Of a DNA stretch of 64,000 bases, positions 63,067 to 64,000 are shown piece after piece. Origin of the DNA: Mycolicibacterium mucogenicum DSM 44124 (GTDB lineage Bacteria > Actinomycetota > Actinomycetes > Mycobacteriales > Mycobacteriaceae); NCBI RefSeq assembly GCF_005670685.2, contig NZ_CP062008.1, positions 62,001-126,000 of the forward strand. The letters run 5' to 3'. Below the pieces are notes generated by a model that was not told where the DNA came from, did no database searches, and saw only the letters and a program-made list of their open reading frames with translations. How positions within the stretch are numbered: position 1 is the first letter of the stretch; each line of letters opens with the position of its first letter. The position numbers were made by a program, and so were the translations under genes.

Positions 63067-64000
63067 AACTGCACGATCTGCCGCACCGCGCGGCCGTCGG
63101 CGAGGGCGTCCATGCCGGTGTTGATGTCGTCCAGCGAGATGGTGTCGGACACCAGCTTCTCGACCGGCAGTCGACCCGAGCGCCACAGCTCGACGAAGCG
63201 CGGGATGTCCCGAGCCGGCACGGCCGACCCGAGATAGCTGCCGATCAGCGACCGTCCGTCGGCGACCAATGCCAAGGGCGACACCGAGATTCGCGCGTCG
63301 GGGTGTGGCAGGCCGACCGTGATGGTCTTGCCTCCCGGGGCCGTCATGCCGATGGCGGTCTCGAGGGCCGCGGGGTGACCGGCGGCCTCGATCACCACAT
63401 CGGCCTTGATGTCTCCCGGATCGCTGACGGCGTCGTGCGCACCGAGCGCGCGGGCCTGCTCGAGCTTGTCCGGCAACCGGTCGACGGCGACCACCCGCAC
63501 ATCGTCATGCGCCAAGGCCGTGAGCATCGCGGCCATCCCGACGCCGCCCATGCCGACGATCGCCACCGTCTGACCGGGCTTCGGCCGGCCGGCATTGAGC
63601 ACCGCGCCGCCGCCGGTCAGCACCGCACAGCCGAGCAGTGAGGCGACGACGGGTGGCACGTCGGCGTCGACGGGCACCACAGAACGGCGGTCCACCACCG
63701 CGTGCGTCGCGAAGGCCGACACCCCCAGGTGATGGAGAACCGTTGCACCGCTTCGAGATAGCCGCGTGTCGCCGCCGAGCAGTGTGCCCGCGCCGTTGGC
63801 GGCGCTGCCGGGAATGCAGGGCGCAAGGCCGTCCGTCGCGCAAGACCTGCACTGGCCGCAGCGTGGCAGGAACGTCATGACGACGCGCTGCCCGACCGTC
63901 AAATCCGAAGTGCCGCCGACCTGTTCGACGATCCCGGCCGCTTCGTGACCGAGCAGCATCGGCACCGGGCGAACCCGGTTGCCGTCGACCACAGAAAGAT
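63063..64000 (-). CDS. Zinc alcohol dehydrogenase (Rv0162c AdhE1-like), 5' end missing
   Basis: The frame runs out of the window (LSVVDGNRVRPVPMLLGHEAAGIVE near the edge), so the first ~40 residues are not seen; a GTG at 63992 is internal. Zinc cysteines in RCGQCRSCATDGLAPC, NAD site VAIVGMGGVGMAAMLTAL, then VVIEAAGHPAALETAIGMTAPGG. It matches the class III-like ADH family that includes Rv0162c. It ends in a three-base convergent overlap with the monooxygenase gene. Confidence 0.92.
   Translation of the reverse strand, partial: LSVVDGNRVRPVPMLLGHEAAGIVEQVGGTSDLTVGQRVVMTFLPRCGQCRSCATDGLAPCIPGSAANGAGTLLGGDTRLSRSGATVLHHLGVSAFATHAVVDRRSVVPVDADVPPVVASLLGCAVLTGGGAVLNAGRPKPGQTVAIVGMGGVGMAAMLTALAHDDVRVVAVDRLPDKLEQARALGAHDAVSDPGDIKADVVIEAAGHPAALETAIGMTAPGGKTITVGLPHPDARISVSPLALVADGRSLIGSYLGSAVPARDIPRFVELWRSGRLPVEKLVSDTISLDDINTGMDALADGRAVRQIVQF

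Noticed and set aside
63992..64000. GTG at 63992 as the start of the last alcohol dehydrogenase gene
   Set aside because: The frame is open to the window edge and the family sequence continues upstream (LSVVDGN), so the gene is cut rather than starting here.

Overview
This 64 kb GC-rich window comes from a Mycobacterium, most likely a rapid grower (Mycolicibacterium type). The evidence is an almost complete ESX-1 type VII secretion locus in the usual gene order, PE and PPE proteins, FadE and TetR genes, and orthologues of M. tuberculosis Rv0144-Rv0162c in similar order, together with a fructose phosphotransferase system that M. tuberculosis lacks. I recognised proteins from memory of the families; no database search was run.

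Layout. (1) 1-10925, plus strand: ESX-1 core, eccB1 (cut by the window edge), eccCa1, eccCb1, PE35, PPE68, esxB, esxA, espI, eccD1. (2) 11026-20770: a signalling and envelope block where M. tuberculosis has espJ and espK. It encodes a proline-rich membrane protein with repeated TQ motifs, a lipoprotein zinc metalloprotease, an FHA-FHA-ABC transporter with an added extracytoplasmic sensor-like domain, a lipoprotein carrying the same domain, a Ser/Thr kinase with an iron-siderophore-binding-protein-like ectodomain, and another lipoprotein. (3) 20862-25526, minus strand: espL, espB, eccE1, mycP1. (4) 25714-31641: ptsH, fruA, fruK, a DeoR regulator and divergent ptsI. (5) 31705-43990: pirin, FUSC-type membrane protein, TetR, methyltransferase, aldehyde dehydrogenase, SDR, quinone oxidoreductase, DUF456, YceI, ptbB, fadE2. 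(6) 44192-53126: accessory redox and regulatory genes, including two damaged genes, a MocR regulator and a NarL-type two-component system. (7) 53294-56282: pntB and a fused pntA with a one-base frameshift. (8) 56567-58463: a WXG-type type VII substrate with a long C-terminal domain, translationally coupled to a small membrane-anchored protein, and a 36-residue protein. (9) 58619-64000: TetR, acyl-CoA dehydrogenase, a TetR/FAD-monooxygenase pair sharing a perfect palindrome, and a zinc alcohol dehydrogenase cut by the window end.

How the genes fit together. Region 2 looks like a phosphosignalling module embedded in ESX-1: a kinase with a ligand-binding ectodomain, phosphothreonine-reading FHA domains on a transporter, and a membrane protein with three possible FHA docking sites. 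I consider this, and the coupled WXG-effector pair of region 8, the best candidates for undescribed biology. Three genes are disrupted (44192, 48675, 54760). These may be real decay or, for the one-base cases, sequencing error.
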